A stretch of DNA of 64,000 nt from Pantoea sp. 1.19 (lineage in GTDB: Bacteria > Pseudomonadota > Gammaproteobacteria > Enterobacterales > Enterobacteriaceae): assembly GCF_001922585.1 (NCBI RefSeq), contig NZ_MRBS01000002.1, positions 496,001 through 560,000 of the forward strand, read 5' to 3'. A program made the position numbers and the translations under genes. Below the pieces are notes generated by a model, which ran no database searches, was not told the DNA's origin, and saw only the letters and a program-made list of their open reading frames with translations. Position 1 is the first letter of the stretch, and the number at the start of each line of letters is the position of its first letter. Shown here in pieces: positions 62,836 to 64,000 of the stretch.

Positions 62836-63934
62836 GCGCGGGCTGGTGGCGCTGCTGCTCCTGCTGAGCGCCAGCGTGCGCTGCCAGCCCTTTTTGCCGC
62901 TGCCGGCGGCGATCGCCCCGCCTCCGGTGCTGCGCCAGCCGGACGGTTTGCGCCCCTGCTGTGCGTTTGGCTATCGCCTGCGCGCGCGCGTGGGGCCACT
63001 GCCGGTGCCGCTGTTTGCCATCGGCAACGTGTATGATCCCTGGTCGCTGGGGCGGCACCACTACCGTTTTACGGCCTGGCAGACGCTGCTGACCCTGAGC
63101 GGGCTGAATCAGGAGGTGAACGGCATCGTCTATACCGAGCGCGGTGGCTTTATTGATACGGCCCACGTGCGGGATACGGCCGATAACACCTTCTGGCTGT
63201 GGAGCGCGATCCTGCACGCACAGGGAGCGCCGCGTACTCTTACGCTGAGCGATGAGCTGGGCCAGCGGCGCATTGTGCTCCACGCGATGCCGCCGCTGGC
63301 CACCCCGACGCAGAACGCCGAGCGGGCGCTGCGGCTGGCCGCCTGGCTGGCCTGGCAGCTGGCGGCGTGGCACGAGATCGCCCAGTGGTATGGCTTTCAG
63401 TCCGTTCCGGGCTATCCGGAGGAGATTTCGGCCTTCTCACCGGAGGATCTCTACTCTAATCTGCTGGGCGCGCGGCTGGCGCTGGCGATTATCCGCGCCG
63501 GAGAAGGCGGTTCAGTGGCCGACTTTAATCTGGCAATGACCCGGCGCCTGCCGGCGGCGCTGATGGCGCTGCGCGCGGTACCGCCGGCGCAAACCCGCTT
63601 TCACTTCGATATGCTGGATGGCCGCTGGTGGAACAGCCACTGCCGCATCCCGGATAAATTTTTGGTGCGCCGGCGTAACTACAGCGTCAGCGCCGATGCC
63701 CGTCTGCCGACGCTGGACGCGGCGCAGCCCGGCTATCCGCTGTCTCTCAGCAGCCGGTTTCACGATCGGCCACTGTCGCGCTGGGGGGCGTTGCAAATTT
63801 GGCCGGCGCGCCGCCACGCGCTGCTGCCGCTCCCTACCCCGTATTATACGTTTCGCGATTTCGCCGCCTTGGCCGCCCGCGCCCGGGCTACCGACCTGCT
63901 GTTTTTGCAGCGGCATCCCCGCGCGTGCCGTTAA
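62819..63934 (+). CDS. DUF4056-type exported protein
   Basis: 371 aa from a GTG at 62819 that overlaps the outer-membrane protein end. Signal-like start LVALLLLLSASVRC, with a Cys that could be lipidated. HEIAQWYGF and CCAFGYRL segments are features of the DUF4056 family as I recall it. Coupled translation suggests the two proteins act together in the envelope. Confidence 0.72.
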   Translation: MNTAFKRGLVALLLLLSASVRCQPFLPLPAAIAPPPVLRQPDGLRPCCAFGYRLRARVGPLPVPLFAIGNVYDPWSLGRHHYRFTAWQTLLTLSGLNQEVNGIVYTERGGFIDTAHVRDTADNTFWLWSAILHAQGAPRTLTLSDELGQRRIVLHAMPPLATPTQNAERALRLAAWLAWQLAAWHEIAQWYGFQSVPGYPEEISAFSPEDLYSNLLGARLALAIIRAGEGGSVADFNLAMTRRLPAALMALRAVPPAQTRFHFDMLDGRWWNSHCRIPDKFLVRRRNYSVSADARLPTLDAAQPGYPLSLSSRFHDRPLSRWGALQIWPARRHALLPLPTPYYTFRDFAALAARARATDLLFLQRHPRACR

Positions 63935-64000
63935 CCTTTCCCACGCAATACCGTACCTTAGCCTGACGATAACGTTTGCGGCACCATTCTGCGGCCCGGG

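Overview
The window comes from a GC-rich enterobacterium (order Enterobacterales). It carries the conserved glrR-qseG-glrK / glmY / purL / mltF / tadA / pgpC / yfhL / acpS-pdxJ-recO-era-rnc-lepB-lepA / rseC-rseB-rseA-rpoE / nadB / srmB / grcA / ung / grpE / nadK / recN / bamE / rnfH-ratA / smpB / ssrA block known from E. coli. The high GC of the core genes and the mur genes placed between pgpC and yfhL suggest an Erwiniaceae-like genome, but the genus cannot be fixed from sequence alone.

Positions 1-36437 are core chromosome. The left edge holds the GlrK/GlrR two-component system with lipoprotein QseG, followed by a well-preserved GlmY small RNA gene with a sigma-54 promoter and upstream GlrR-type sites. 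purL, mltF and tadA follow. A MurNAc module (murQ-murP with a divergent RpiR-type regulator, the YfhH orthologue) is placed beside pgpC. The pdxJ/era/rnc/lep and rpoE operons are intact, including the RseD leader peptide. Recognisable control sites include PurR (purL), NadR (nadB), FNR (grcA), sigma-32 (grpE) and LexA (recN).

Positions 36438-48570 are an integrated island of about 12 kb at the 3' end of the tmRNA gene. It begins with a P4-type integrase. Its cargo looks like anti-phage or anti-plasmid material of lower GC: a KAP-family NTPase on the minus strand, then a plus-strand cluster with a structured noncoding region, a 79-aa protein, an XRE-type HTH protein, a retron-type reverse transcriptase (NAxxH, YVDD), a 1283-aa protein joining a PD-(D/E)XK-like nuclease domain to a STAND-like ATPase, and a zinc-binding protein cut short by an IS3-family element. 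A diverged copy of the att/int-leader region at 48430-48570 closes the island and points to a second, lost island.

Positions 48571-64000 are a mixed accessory region: a decayed IS3 relic, a complete ecpRABCDE common-pilus operon, GC-rich stretches without convincing genes, a small membrane protein, aphA, a ruined Rhs gene, an alpha/beta hydrolase, and an outer-membrane protein plus DUF4056-type protein pair that overlap. The item most worth follow-up is the reverse-transcriptase cluster at 40742-47241.
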